Source: Delphinapterus leucas (Eukaryota > Chordata > Mammalia > Artiodactyla > Monodontidae). From it: a DNA stretch of 64,000 bases. The stretch lies in NCBI RefSeq assembly GCF_002288925.2, contig NW_022098069.1, positions 70,164,099-70,228,098 of the forward strand, given 5' to 3'. The first letter of the stretch is position 1. Each line of letters starts with the position of its first letter. The position numbers were made by a program, and so were the translations under genes. Of the stretch, positions 35,066 to 45,745 are shown one piece after another. The notes below the pieces were generated by a model. That model had not been told where the DNA came from. It made no database searches and worked only from the letters and a program-made list of their open reading frames with translations.

Positions 35066-37078
35066 GATGGAAGTTATTAAAATTAATCCTCTAGGTTTGA
35101 GATTCCATAAATTGCTTGTTTGTCTCTATGACAACCATATGCAAAGCCCTGTGCTTCTAGACTCTCATTTGAAATCACCACTAACCATACGAGCCACATG
35201 GCTCCTGCGTGTCCCACCAAACATGTGCATGTGATTACGTTTTATATGTGACTCCTAACATCTTCATCACACAAATGTTCCATATTGAGAATTCTGGTTT
35301 TAGTTCATGTAGGAATTGTTTACATCTGATTTCCTAGTTGTAATCCTGAACAAAAGAGGGAGGGAGGAAGGGAAGAAAGTAGGTACTGTCCTCCCCTTTC
35401 TAGATCATGAATGTATTCCAAAGTTTTGTGATGGAACAGTGTGAAACCTCAGAGGTCTTCCTAAAAGGTATAGGGAAGGCCCTCACCTCTGTAAGGACAG
35501 AGTACTCCTCAATTGATTCTGAGAAAGGCATGCCCCTCCTAAGCTATCCGTGATCAGTGGTTTCATGTATTTTTTTAATACACACAGGCTAGTTCAGGGG
35601 GTATCTATATCTATATCTATATCTATATGTAAATGTTAATTTTTATGTGGTAGCTCAAAATGAAAAGGGCACAGTGTTACATAGCAGCTAAGTGGTAGAG
35701 CAGGGGCTAGGGGCTGAGTCTTTAATGTATTTTTAACTGCAGTCTTCACTGTTCATCCGTGATATGCCAGGGACTACACCTATACAGGAGATATGGAAAA
35801 ACAGTATTCCTCTCCCTATCATCACCCTGTCATTATCCAGGCTTTCTCTGATGTGGTTGTAGCATCATCACTCTACTCGGTGGGCCAGTGAGCACGTGCT
35901 GTGCAACTCTGGCAGCAGCAGGCTCCCCAGGGCTTTGGGAGGGTGGATTGCTGCACCTTTTGCCTACTCAGAGCCACGTGTCAAGAGCTGGATGGCTCCT
36001 GGAAGCCCTAGTAGGTTGTGGACTTCAACCCAGTTCTGGAAGGGCTGAGGAATGCCCCCATCAGGAGTGATATACTCCACCAACCCCTGGCCTCCACCCT
36101 TGGTTGCCCTAGAATGTTCTTTCCATCAATCCCTCCCTTTAGTGTGAGTTAAAAGCCTGAGTATGTTCCAGTCGCAATTAGGAAAGCTAGGAAAACCGTG
36201 TGTGTGTCTGTGTGTATGTATGTCCTTGTGCATGTGTAAGTGGGTTGGTGAATGAATGGAGGGGATATCAGAGAGGGAAGTGAAACAATTTAAAGTACAG
36301 ATAAAAGGAATTGAGGATGAGTGTCTGGCTCCTAAATCAGGATATCCTTCTTAGAAGTTTTGTAGAGTATTTAGAAGTGCTCTCTAACATGTCAGATAAC
36401 TCACATTTTCCTCATGGTCTCACCTAGTGGCAATGGAATGTGATTTCTATAGGCTGCTCAATATGAATCCCTAAGTATCTTTTTGTCTGGTGAGCAAAAT
36501 GTGTGATCATTTCAGAATTCCTAATTGGCATGTAACAAGTGCCTATTTAATCTTAATGTGAATCACATGTACTTATAACTTTTCAAATAAAAAATAAGAT
36601 ACTCTGGTGAAGAAATTAGATGTCTCACCATCTAATGGTTGCAAAGAACAACCATTTGCAAATATCAATAAAATGCTGTAGAGAACTGAAAACCAGGATC
36701 ATGAGCTCATTGCTTTGTATAATTTATGTTATGGGATCGTTAGATTCATTTCCTTCAACATAATATTAGAGATTATACAGACTGGTTAATGGACTCACTT
36801 TTTAGAAAATGCTATCATATACATCTCTCCACTTCCTTACCATTAAAAAAATTCCCATTTTCTTTCCATTTAGCATAAATCAAATCAAAGCATGATATTA
36901 AGTACTATAGCAGTAAGTTATAATTAGAAAAGTGATGAAAACCACAACCCTAGTAAATAGTATTACATTAAATAAAAGAGTGTCATTTTATTATTTTAAA
37001 CAATTTAATAGAACAATAATGTCATGAACAAAAAGCTAAATGCTAGATTTAAAACCAGAATAGCAACTGGGAGAAATG
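35066..37078. other. Single-copy-looking sequence, no gene seen
   Basis: About 2 kb. It contains a TATATC hexanucleotide run at 35603-35629 and a TGTGTG-rich stretch near 36200. The 60-codon frame at 35888-36070 has no domain. No repeat family is evident beyond a weak MIR-like scrap near 35670. Confidence 0.4.
35603..35629. repeat. (TATATC)n microsatellite
   Basis: About four and a half perfect hexanucleotide units. Confidence 0.9.
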
Positions 37079-37092
37079 CCACTAGGTGGAGC
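37079..37092 (+). promoter_or_regulatory. CTCF-like motif, one mismatch
   Basis: CCACTAGGTGGAGC fits CCASYAGRKGGCRS except for A in place of the core C at position 12. It is on the strand opposite to the 28607 site, so the two are divergent. It is a weak candidate. Confidence 0.3.
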
Positions 37093-37739
37093 CCGTGGTT
37101 TCTAAGATTTAGGGTAAGTGTCCTCAAGCAGTCTGGGGATAAGTGTTTTCTAGCTATTGAATCACAATGTTGTTAGGGATCATCTTTAGGTTGATATATT
37201 GGACAATCCTTTGGCTACTACAATTAGGAAATGGGTAATCTGAGGATGGGTTAATCCATTTTTCTTTCTGAACAAGTACTTAAAAGAATGTAAGTGCCCA
37301 TTTCTGGAAATTAAGGGTAATTTAAACTGATTTTCTGGGAAAGAATGATCAATAATTGGATAATATTATAGCAAAGAAAGTTAGCTATGGGGAAGATTTA
37401 TTGAAATGCAATTTTCTCTTATTAGTGGGCATCAAATGTCCACTTTAAAAGGAGTTTACAAGAATATTATAACAAGAATATACTCTAAAATGTATTAGTC
37501 GTAGGGCAGATAAAAGAAACCCATTTAAAAAGATTATTTAGATTACCTCCATCAAGCAATTACAATCCTTTAAGTACCTTCCAGGAAAAAAATGTAAATG
37601 CAGTACAGTTATACTCTAGTAACTATTCTAAAATAACAAGTGAATAGCTTTCCATACTGATGATACACAGTTAAACCTATTAAAAAAGATTTTAAATTAC
37701 TGCCTTGACAGTCATTCTTTTTATGCTGAATTTATTTTT
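37093..37739. other. AT-rich sequence, nothing recognised
   Basis: About 650 bp of AT-rich DNA with no landmark. Confidence 0.45.
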
Positions 37740-37818
37740 AAAAAAGTTTAAAGCTTGATTAAGGAGTAATTGCCATAAATATACTGTGTAAACTTAAATT
37801 GTATAATTTAATAAGTTT

Positions 37819-37851
37819 TCACACACACACACAAACACACACACACACACA
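37819..37851. repeat. (CA)n microsatellite
   Basis: About 16 CA units with one CAAA interruption, within an L1M 3' UTR. Confidence 0.95.
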
Positions 37852-37929
37852 GGAAAGCATCACCATGACAAGATTGTGAACATATTTCCCTTAAGTTTCC
37901 TTGTCTCCCTCCCTCCCTTCCCTGCTCTT

Positions 37930-37964
37930 CCCCCCACCCCCAACCCCCCCAACCCCCCACCCCC
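37930..37964 (-). other. G-quadruplex-prone tract
   Basis: Five consecutive C runs of 6, 5, 7, 6 and 5 bases are separated by A, AA, AA and A. The minus strand, which is the sense strand of the host L1M, therefore has five G runs with 1-2-base loops, a textbook strong quadruplex pattern. Confidence 0.8.
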
Positions 37965-38365
37965 GCTCTGTGACCACTATTCTATTTTCTGTCACCATAA
38001 ATTAGTTTACATTTTCTGTATGGATTCATACAGTATGAATAGGTTTTTTGCAGGTAGCTGACTTCCTTCTTTCAGAATAATTATTTTGAGATTCATTTAC
38101 ATTGTTGAATGTATCTAGTTCATTCATTTTTATTGCTGAGTAGTATTTCAAGGTTTGGATATACCACAATATGTTTATCCATTCATCTGTTGATGGGACA
38201 TTTTTTTTTTTCAGTTTCGAGTTGTTACAAATAAAGCTTCTATGATCATCATGCACAGATTCTCTACAGACATATATTTCCGTTTCTCTTGGTTGAGTGA
38301 ACAGTAGGCATCTGTTTAACTTTGTATGAAACTGAAGCTGTTTTCCAAAATGGTTGTGCCATTTT

Positions 38366-39067
38366 TTCTTCTTTTATGTATAATAAAACAGATATCTTTA
38401 TTTTGTGGATAGTAATAAAAGCAATGGATATCATGAGTTACTTAATTTAAGTTAGAAGTAAAAAGATACCCTTGCCTTTCTTTCTGTTTAATACTACACT
38501 ATCCTGTACCACAATATTGAATTTGTCTCCTGTGTGCTGTGGAGGGCAGAAATAAATCCATCATGAGTACCTTTAAAATACTTGAGCATGATAAATAAGT
38601 TAAACATCATTGGGCAATTTATGGGAAAAAGAAAAGAGCAATAAGATTTTTATTTCTCCAAAATACAAATATGATGAAACACCCTAGAACTGTAAAAATG
38701 TTGTGCGCTTCATAATTTTGTAGCTTTAAGTTGTAATGAATACACATCTCAAAAAAAAATTAGAACAGTTTCTGTTTCAATGTTCTATGCTAAATTCAGA
38801 CCATATGTTTTCATTCCTTATTGAAAAAAATTAAATCACTGTATTTCCAGCAGAAAAGTTTCTCATAAAACTTCTCCAGCATATTAACTTCTCCAGCAAT
38901 AAGACATCTTGTCATACTTGTAGCATGTCATGGTCTTTTTCAAATAAGTTATGCTGGTCACAGTTTTAATTGTACTTTATTATCTTTTTGAAAAAAATAG
39001 CTTTATGTTTTTAAAGTAATGAAAATACACTATAAGAAATAAGGTATCAGTTAAATTTTGAAATTAT
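38366..39067. other. AT-rich sequence, nothing recognised
   Basis: About 700 bp. The repeated phrase ACTTCTCCAGCA (38870 and 38888) is the only local duplication seen. Confidence 0.45.
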
Positions 39068-39238
39068 TCCATTATTTACCAGCTGTGTGGCCTTATATAA
39101 ACTACTTAGCTGTCTATATTGGCATCTGTGAAATGGAAGTAATACTTCTTTATACAGTTTTTTGAGGATTAAGGAAATTAAAACATACAAAGTACTTAAA
39201 AAGTGCTAGTCATATAGTAGTTACTCAATAAATTAGTT
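39068..39238 (+). repeat. MIR SINE
   Basis: Plus-strand MIR landmarks are TTTACCAGCTGTGTGGCCTTATA, GGCATCTGTGAAATGGAAGTAAT, TTTTTTGAGGATTAAGGAAATTA and AGTGCTAGTCATATAGTAGTTACTCAATAAAT. It is nearly full length and moderately diverged. Confidence 0.88.
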
Positions 39239-39261
39239 TTTATTATTTCTAAAAGTCTCCA

Positions 39262-39262
39262 A

Positions 39263-39290
<28 letters not shown>
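39262..39290. repeat. (AT)n microsatellite
   Basis: About 13 AT units. Confidence 0.95.
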
Positions 39291-39293
<3 letters not shown>

Positions 39294-39360
39294 AGAAAGA
39301 TAGTGATACATTAAGTCTGTATTGAGAAGAACAAAAATATGTACAAATAAATATGTTCAG

Positions 39361-39555
39361 GGACTTTCCTGGTGGCGCAGTGGTTAAGACTCCACACTCC
39401 CAGCTCAGGGGGCCTGGGTTCGATCCCTGAATCCGCTAGCTGCAACCAAGGAGCCTGCCGGCGGCAACTAAGGAGTCTACCTGCCACAACTGAGACCTGG
39501 TGCAACCAAATAAGTAAATAAATACTTTTTTAAAAATTAAACTAAATTTAAAAAT
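39361..39555 (+). repeat. tRNA-derived cetartiodactyl SINE (CHR relative)
   Basis: GACTTTCCTGGTGGCGCAGTGG, an intact A box (TGGCGCAGTGG) and a perfect B box (GGTTCGATCCC) are followed by a body unlike the ~200-bp CHR copies (GGAGCCTGCCGGCGGCAACT, CAACTGAGACCTGGTGCAACC) and an AAATAAGTAAATAAATA tail. A 10-bp target-site duplication ATATGTTCAG lies at 39351-39360 and 39556-39565. Confidence 0.9.
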
Positions 39556-39565
39556 ATATGTTCAG

Positions 39566-40382
39566 AAACCCTTCCTTGCCTTCTTATCTGTGAATTCCTG
39601 TAAAGAACATCCCTGTACTACCCTTAAAATAGAGTTAGATCTTTTATACATCTCTAGAGCCCCAATGACTAGAACAATTTCTTAGATTCTCAAAGAACTT
39701 CTGTGATTTCTTTGTTGGTTTCTTAAATATGTTTCCTGACCCACTGTGATGAATTTGTTAAGTGTTAACCCTCTGAAATATGAAGATTATATATGTTAAA
39801 ATGTACTACATTTAAAGCTATTTAATTTAGGATTTATTTAAATGTGTGAGTATGTATTACTTTGGGTATAAAAGTGTTAGATACTTCTTTCAAAGGCAGA
39901 ATAAGCCCATGCATAATAATTCCTTTCAGTTTCAAACCTACTGGATTGATAGATAAAATATTTAAGTACTAATAATTAAATAAATGAATGAAAATATTCA
40001 GGACAAATGAGAAGTCTTTGTGACCCAGGAACAAACAGGAATTGTAAGCAGTTTGTGTAGCCAGGAAATCCCAGGTGGTGAGGTGGAACTCAATCTCTTT
40101 GGCTGGAGAAAGCTAATTCTGTATAAGACCAGGGGTCTAGGACTTCAGGCTCAGTGAGGGGCTGTGAGGGGACCGAGTACCTCACCTGATGAGGGGCCAC
40201 AGCCTGACTCCTTGACTGAAGCTCCTGGGCCATCAGCATCTCAAGTCCTACAATTTTTAAAGTAGAAGATAATCCAATAGTACTACATCATTTTTGCAAC
40301 CGTAATTGGATTCTGTTTAAGATGATGTTAGAACAAGGTGAACATCCAGATTAAGACCTTTTCACATTGTGAGAAAGGCCTC
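39566..40382. other. No recognised feature
   Basis: About 820 bp without a clear repeat or exon. Confidence 0.45.
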
Positions 40383-40600
40383 CTCGTGTGGTAGTGGGGA
40401 GTCCGATTGTCCAGGATTGAATCCCTGCCCTGCCACTTCTAGTGTCTGCCTTCAGGCCTCCGTTTCCCCCTTTATAACACATGCATAATATGTTTCATAG
40501 TCACACAGCAGAGGGTTGTGTGAGTATGAAATGAGTCTTCACTTAGAGCTCAGCCCATAGCAAAAACTATGTAAGATTTCTTGTTATTAGTGAAAAAGTG
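40383..40600 (+). repeat. MIR SINE
   Basis: Plus-strand landmarks are GTGTGGTAGTGGGGAGTCCG, GATTGAATCCCTGCCCTGCC, GGCCTCCGTTTCCCCCTTTAT and GTTGTGTGAGTATGAAATGAG, ending in a CAGCCCATAGCAAAAACTAT segment. It is nearly complete. Confidence 0.82.
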
Positions 40601-40985
40601 TGTTCATCCTCTATATGGGAAGCATCCTATATAGGTCAAACTTTTGAGAAATTGACTAAGACGTGAAATACTTATTTGGCCATTTTTATACTCAATTTTA
40701 AGTATCCTCTTTTCATTTATTATTCTTTTCCTAGACCTCAATTTATATTTTTAAACACCTAAGTGAAGTGATGAACCTGGATTGAAGTCTCAGCAAAATA
40801 GACATCACCTTTCAATGTCAGGTGAGAAAGTTTATGCATAACTTTACCTCTGGAATATATCTTTCTCTTGGATGGAATTCATTAGCTCCAGCAAACTGTG
40901 AGAAATTGAGAGTTCAAGTCCCTAAGTGGGCTTTGTTCTCCCTCAAACTTGCTTTGCGTACGTTCTGTATTCTCTTCTAGGCAGC
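40601..40985. other. No recognised feature
   Basis: About 385 bp with no landmark. Confidence 0.4.
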
Positions 40986-41665
40986 GTCGTTCCTCACCCA
41001 GTTCCTCATGCTGTAGATCCAGGCATTTTTCTTGTTGCTTCCTTCTTCCTCAACGCCCCCCACCCCCAATCCAATCACCCATTCGAAACGCTGCCCATTT
41101 TATTTCTAAACACTTTTCAACCTCAAACCCTCTTTTTCATATTATCACTATCCTCGTAGAGTTTCTCATCGTTCCCCAAATAGCCAGTGTTCCCAGCCAC
41201 CCAGCCGGGCTCTCTGCCAGCTGACCTGACCCCCGAAGCCACCTGCCTCCCAGCTGCCAGAAAAAGCTCTGAAACAAAAAAGCCTGACAGCGGCTCTGCG
41301 TGGCCTCTCTGGGATAAAGTGTCATATCTCTGTTGGAGCATCCAGCCTCCTTTTCCAGCTTCTCATGTGCTGCTCTCACATCTACAGGAAATGAAAGTTA
41401 CCCACACTATTGGTTTTTTCTCATGCATGTGGCTTTTCTCATTCTGTCAATCCGCCTGGGATGCCCTCGTCCCGCCCTCCCACTCCCATCACAGTCATCC
41501 TATCACCACAATGCCTAGATGATTACTGTGGCTCTTTGAAGATTTATTTCCTGCAGTGATGTCTATAAAAAAGCCTTCCCTGAAGTTCCAAGGTGGGTTT
41601 AGGTGCCCTTCCCCTAGGCTTCCAGAGTAATTGGGCATTTGTGTTTTGCCCTTGTGAATATTTTT
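40986..41665 (+). repeat. LINE-2 fragment
   Basis: CT-rich plus-strand L2. Clear landmarks are CTGTCAATCCGCCTGGGATG (41445) and AAAGCCTTCCCTGAAGTTCC (41571), followed by GGTGGGTTTAGGTGCCC. The overlapping frames on both strands, up to 111 codons, belong to this repeat and are not genes. Confidence 0.65.
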
Positions 41666-41921
41666 TTTTCTGGTAAAATGACTTCCAGAACTAAACTATT
41701 CTTGATCCTTCTCCGTGGATTAAACTTAATTATTAGAATACAATATGCTAGGCTTTGATGTTTAATCATAAAACACAATGCATTATTACCATTTAAATAA
41801 AAATACATGTAAATGAGAGTTCAAAATATATAAAGAATTCACATGTTAACACTATTTCTATGTATTTTAAATGAAAGAAAAAATATGGTGTCAACAGTAA
41901 CAGGATACTACGATACTATTA

Positions 41922-41923
<2 letters not shown>
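41666..41923. other. AT-rich spacer
   Basis: Short AT-rich interval before the TG repeat, with no feature. Confidence 0.4.

Positions 41924-41963
<40 letters not shown>
41924..41963. repeat. (TG)n microsatellite
   Basis: 20 uninterrupted TG units, the cleanest dinucleotide run in the window. Confidence 0.97.
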
Positions 41964-41966
<3 letters not shown>

Positions 41967-42019
41967 AGTGGGGAATAATGAAGAGCTCCAACAAACTCTT
42001 TCATAAAAATGCTTAAAAA

Positions 42020-42353
42020 AAGACTTACCTGGTGGCACAGTGGTTAAGTATCTACCTGCCAGCACAGGGGACACGGGTTCAAGCCCTGGTCCGGGAAGAT
42101 CCCGCATGCCTTGGAGCAACTAAGCCCGTGCACCACAACTACTGAGCCTGCACTCTAGGGCCCACGAGCCACAACTACTGAAGCCCGAGCGAGCACCTAG
42201 AGCCTGTGCTCTGCAACAAGAGAAGCCACCACAAGGAGAAGCCTGTGCACCGTATCGAAGAGTAGCCCCCGCTCCATGCAAATAGAGAAAGCCCACGAGA
42301 GCAGCAACGAAGACCCAATGCAGCCAAAAATAAATAAGTAGATTTATTTTTTT
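42020..42353 (+). repeat. CHR-1-like SINE (long form)
   Basis: A plus-strand copy of about 330 bp. It has an intact A box (TGGCACAGTGG), the B-box region GGTTCAAGCCC, the long middle body (ACCACAACTACTGAGCCTGC, AGAGAAGCCACCACAAGG), then ACGAAGACCCAATGCAGCC and an AAATAAATAAG tail. A possible imperfect duplication AAAATGCTKAAA flanks it. The 126-codon minus frame is a SINE shadow. Confidence 0.93.
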
Positions 42354-42962
42354 TAAAATGCTGAAAGAGTTTTTGGCTCTGTTCCCCTTTTCCACTAGTC
42401 TTTCCTCTATCCCAGTTGCAGAGAGGGTTAGGCAGAACTCCTTGGTCCAGTGACCATTCAGATACATCACATCACAAACTAATAAAAACCAATCTCCCAC
42501 ACCCTCTCCTCTTTATTGGCCTTTTCCCTGTTTTACTTATTGTGGAGTAGAATGACAACTTCACACTGAGGAGCTTGGAGGGGTTTATAATGTCTTATGA
42601 AGGGATTTGGGAAAATTTGATTCTGTGTGTCATATAGCAAGAAGATACAAGATTCTTACAATTAAGCATGTTTTTGCTATGTAATGTTAATTTGAATAGA
42701 GAAGTTCTAAAATAGCTTCCGTTTTGCCTGATTCTACAAAAAACAGCATTGACACTTACCTTGCAACAGTCTCTGTTTAGTATTTGTCAGTCAGTCAGTC
42801 TTGTGTTGAGAGCAGGAACTAAGGCGTGTGTGTTTTTGTTTTCTCAGTGCTTTGTGCTGTGCGTGTGCATAGTAGGTACTCAGTTTGATTGTTGAGCAAA
42901 AAAAAAAATTAACAAATGCATGAGTGATTTAGTAATTCAACAATCTCTGAAACTTTTTTAAA
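42354..42962. other. No recognised feature
   Basis: About 600 bp. CAGTCAGTCAGTC lies at 42788. Nothing else is supported. Confidence 0.45.
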
Positions 42963-43203
42963 AATAAATTTATTTATTTATTTATTTTTGGCTGCGTTGG
43001 GTCTTTGTTGCGGTGTGCAGGCTTCTCCTTGCAGTGGCTTCTCTTGCTGCGGAGCTCAGGCTCTAGGTGTGTGGGCTTCAGTAGTTGTGGCGCATGGGGT
43101 TGGTTGCTCTGTGGCATGTGGGACCTTCCCGGACCAGGTCTCGAACCTGTGTCCCCTGCGCTGGCAGGCGGATTCTTAACCACTGCACCACCAGGGAAGC
43201 CAT
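42963..43203 (-). repeat. CHR-1-like SINE, internally shortened
   Basis: A minus-strand copy. The plus strand shows the A-tail complement (AAATTTATTTATTTATTTAT), GGCTGCGTTGGGTCTTTGTT, GCTTCAGTAGTTGTGGCGCA and the head complement CACCACCAGGGAAGCC. It is about 90 bp shorter than the two plus-strand CHR-1 copies and lacks part of the middle repeat units. An imperfect 13-14-bp duplication (GATAACTTCTTTAA versus GAAACTTTTTTAA) flanks it. Confidence 0.92.
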
Positions 43204-44799
43204 GATAACTTCTTTAATAAGAAATTAAATAGCCAGATGCTATACTACTAGTATTCATGTCAGACAACAAACTAAATGAAGAAATTTCAAAAATATATTC
43301 AAAATTATCCTGTTGTACTTGTTGAGAGCCCTTGAACTCAGACATTTCTCATCCCTGAGAAATGAAAAGAGTTGGTTCTGAATTCAATTGAAATTTCAAA
43401 TTATTGAAATTTACCCCAAACAATACAAAATTCTGATTTGGTTTTATCTTTGCTCTTCAGTTACCTAAGGTGAAGGTTGCATGAGTAAAGCATGCACAAC
43501 TTGCAGGCTTTTTACTTAATGTCTAAGGCCCTAAATTTGTCACACTCTTCCTTCAGTGCTCTTTAACCCAAACAACTAATCATTATTTTCTTCCTTTGAG
43601 TAAAGGGGGACAGAAAATACTTAGGTGTTAATTTCTACCATCAATTACTCCTTTTTAAAAAGTCATTCTTTGCCTAAATGAAAGCTATTATAAGCAGACA
43701 GAATAGCCTGGGGGAATAGAGTTTCTAAATTCATATCAAACATAAAGTACACTCAATCAAAACTTACATGTTGAATCCAGACTACAAATGGCTCATTTCG
43801 ACATCAGATGGATTATAATTTCAATTGACCTTTGCTTAAGTTTTTAAAAAATAATGGAATGTTGCTCACCTTGTGATACTTTTTCTTTGTTTCTGTGTAA
43901 CTGAAATAATTATTAACTCAGGAATTCGAGATTTTTAAAAAATTGCAGACCCTTAACAATATACATGTTTTTCCTGTTGTCTATTAGATGGTCACTTTTG
44001 ATTCCTACCCCCTGTCCCCAATACATAATCAATTCACTTATGGTTGGAATATATAAAGATTTAGTAAAAGTAGTTGAAGTGCTATGGATGATGTAGTATA
44101 TTTTGAATTATTGCTTTCCAAGATGTTAACAGAAATTATATGCCCTCATAAAAATTCTAGCATTTTTTGGTTTTGTTTGTTAAGAAGGAAAGAAATTATG
44201 TTACTGGATATACTGAAAAACTTACTTGTATTTTCCTTCTTTGAGAGATTGGAGGGTTTATTTGAGTCAATATAGTAATTAATAGCATGTATGTTTCTCT
44301 TCTCACGAGACATATGACTAGATATTTGGATATTTATTTATAATTTGGAAGAAAATCTTACTAATGATTTAAGTAATTCAAATAAATGACTGAGGATCAA
44401 AAAACAAAACAAAACAAAAACAATAACAAACCCCTTTCACTCCTTTAAAATTAATGCACCCAGGGAATTACAAAATTTGTTTCAAAATATATCATCATAT
44501 CCTAGGTTAAGGCTACAGTTGTATTAAACGATCATTAAAGTCCCATCAAATCCTGAGATTCTAAGAATTTATGAGCACTTTATCTGGAAAACCCCAAGAA
44601 AATACACTCAGGCAAGACAGACATAAATGGGATTTTCAGTCAGTTATTTCATGTTTCTAATTAAACAGTTCCTCCATGTTTAAATACCATTTGTGTATGA
44701 ATTTGGAAATTGTCTCATCACAAGTAACAGAAAATCCTACAAATCGTAGCTGAAATAAATACATCTGGAAAAACCTACTAGAGCTGGTGTGTTTGGTCC
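43204..44799. other. AT-rich sequence, nothing recognised
   Basis: About 1.6 kb. An AAAAC run lies at 44399-44432. The 63-codon frame at 44084-44275 has no domain. No other landmark is seen. Confidence 0.45.
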
Positions 44800-45248
44800 A
44801 CATCCCCATTCCTTTTTGTCTCTCTACGCTGCTATCCTTGTGTGTTCGTCTGTCTTCTTCTTGCAGAGGCCTTCATACCTCCATCCCTTATCACTGTCTA
44901 CTACTGAATACCTCCAGCTACCCTGAACCATTTTGAATTCTTTGGTCAAGACAGGTATACCTCCAAGCCTTTGCCCCATTTTTTTTTTCCCCTTCTCCTC
45001 TCACTTCTTTGCCAACTCCTACTGATCCTTCAGATGTCAGCTTAGACAAGGCTTCCTCCAGGAAGTCTTTCCTGATTACCAAATTCTGGATTCAGTGCCC
45101 TCCTAATTCATCACCTTTTATAGCACTGTATTTCCATTGACATATTACTTCTCTGTTGGGTGTACTAAACTACTTGTTCTGTGAAGACAGAGACTGTACT
45201 GATCTTTTCCAGTGCTACATCCCTGGTACTTAACTAAATAGTAGTAGA
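44800..45248 (+). repeat. LINE-2 3' region
   Basis: Plus-strand L2. Landmarks are TGATCCTTCAGATGTCAGCT (45023), GCTTCCTCCAGGAAGTCTTT (45051), ATCACCTTTTATAGCACTGT (45110) and CTTGTTCTGTGAAGACAGAG (45173), ending in ACATCCCTGGTACTTAA. It hosts the small L1 insertion at 45249. Confidence 0.85.
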
Positions 45249-45317
45249 AAACTAACACACCATTGTAAAGCAATTATACCCCAATAAAGATGTTAAAAAA
45301 AGAAAAGAAAAGAAAAA
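45249..45317 (+). mobile_element. Very short 5'-truncated L1 insertion (~69 bp)
   Basis: Only the extreme L1 3' end is present (ACTAACACACCATTGTAAAG, then CCCCAATAAAGATGTTAAAA), with an AAAAGAAAAG tail. A perfect 13-bp target-site duplication AAATAGTAGTAGA lies at 45236-45248 and 45318-45330. The text is close to the 3' end of artiodactyl L1, including its AATAAA signal. Confidence 0.9.
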
Positions 45318-45424
45318 AAATAGTAGTAGATATTTAGGAATTTATTTAAATATATTCTTAACTTTGTAACATTTAGAATAAAACTCTAAATAGGGACATG
45401 ATAATCCTGAACTCTTAGTAGCTT

Positions 45425-45745
45425 TGATTCACTCAGTCATTCATTCTTCATTTCATAGATAGGTATTGTGTACCTGTCATGTGACAAGTCTGTTTAGCAG
45501 TGGGGTTCATGGACTGTGCATTATGAAAATAACTAATAAGAGATATATACAAAGTGCTGGAATTGTTCAGAATAAGTGGTCAGTAGCTGTACTTGGGGAA
45601 CTCAAGGACAACTCTCCAGATTAAGGAAAATTTAGGTCATGAGAGCAAAAATTTTCCCATCTTCATCACAGAATTCCAGTACATAGAATAATGCCCAACA
45701 TGTTGTAGCTTACTAAATTTGTTAAATAAAGGAATAAGTCATTCA
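45425..45745. repeat. Two short L2 3' scraps in opposite orientation
   Basis: 45425-45510 (TCATTCATTCTTCATTTCAT ... TGTCATGTGACAAG) looks like the minus-strand L2 end. 45640-45745 (AGTACATAGAATAATGCCCA ... GTTAAATAAAGGAATAAGTC) looks like a plus-strand L2 end. Both are short and diverged. Confidence 0.45.

Larger units (their letters stand above)
37740..38365 (-). repeat. Old L1 (L1M-like) 3' end with C-rich tract
   Basis: The complement of an L1M 3' UTR and ORF2 C-terminus. Plus-strand landmarks are AATTTAATAAGTTTTCACAC, ACAAGATTGTGAACATATTTCC, GACCACTATTCTATTTTCTGTCACC, TATTGCTGAGTAGTATTTCA (38133), TTTATCCATTCATCTGTTGATGG (38174) and the segment ending TCCAAAATGGTTGTGCCA (38345). A CA microsatellite at 37819-37851 and a C-rich tract at 37930-37964 lie in the UTR. 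Confidence 0.85.

Noticed and set aside
36424..36440. CACCTAGTGGCAATG as a CTCF site
   Set aside because: The complement breaks the GGC core at two positions.
38026..38256. 76-codon minus frame that could be a gene fragment
   Set aside because: WINILWYIQTLKYYSAIKMNELD is the C-terminal part of L1 ORF2 in the L1M at 37740-38365.
41187..41522. 111-codon frame in a GC-richer part, considered as an exon
   Set aside because: The DNA carries L2 landmarks in the right order, and equally long frames lie on the opposite strand.
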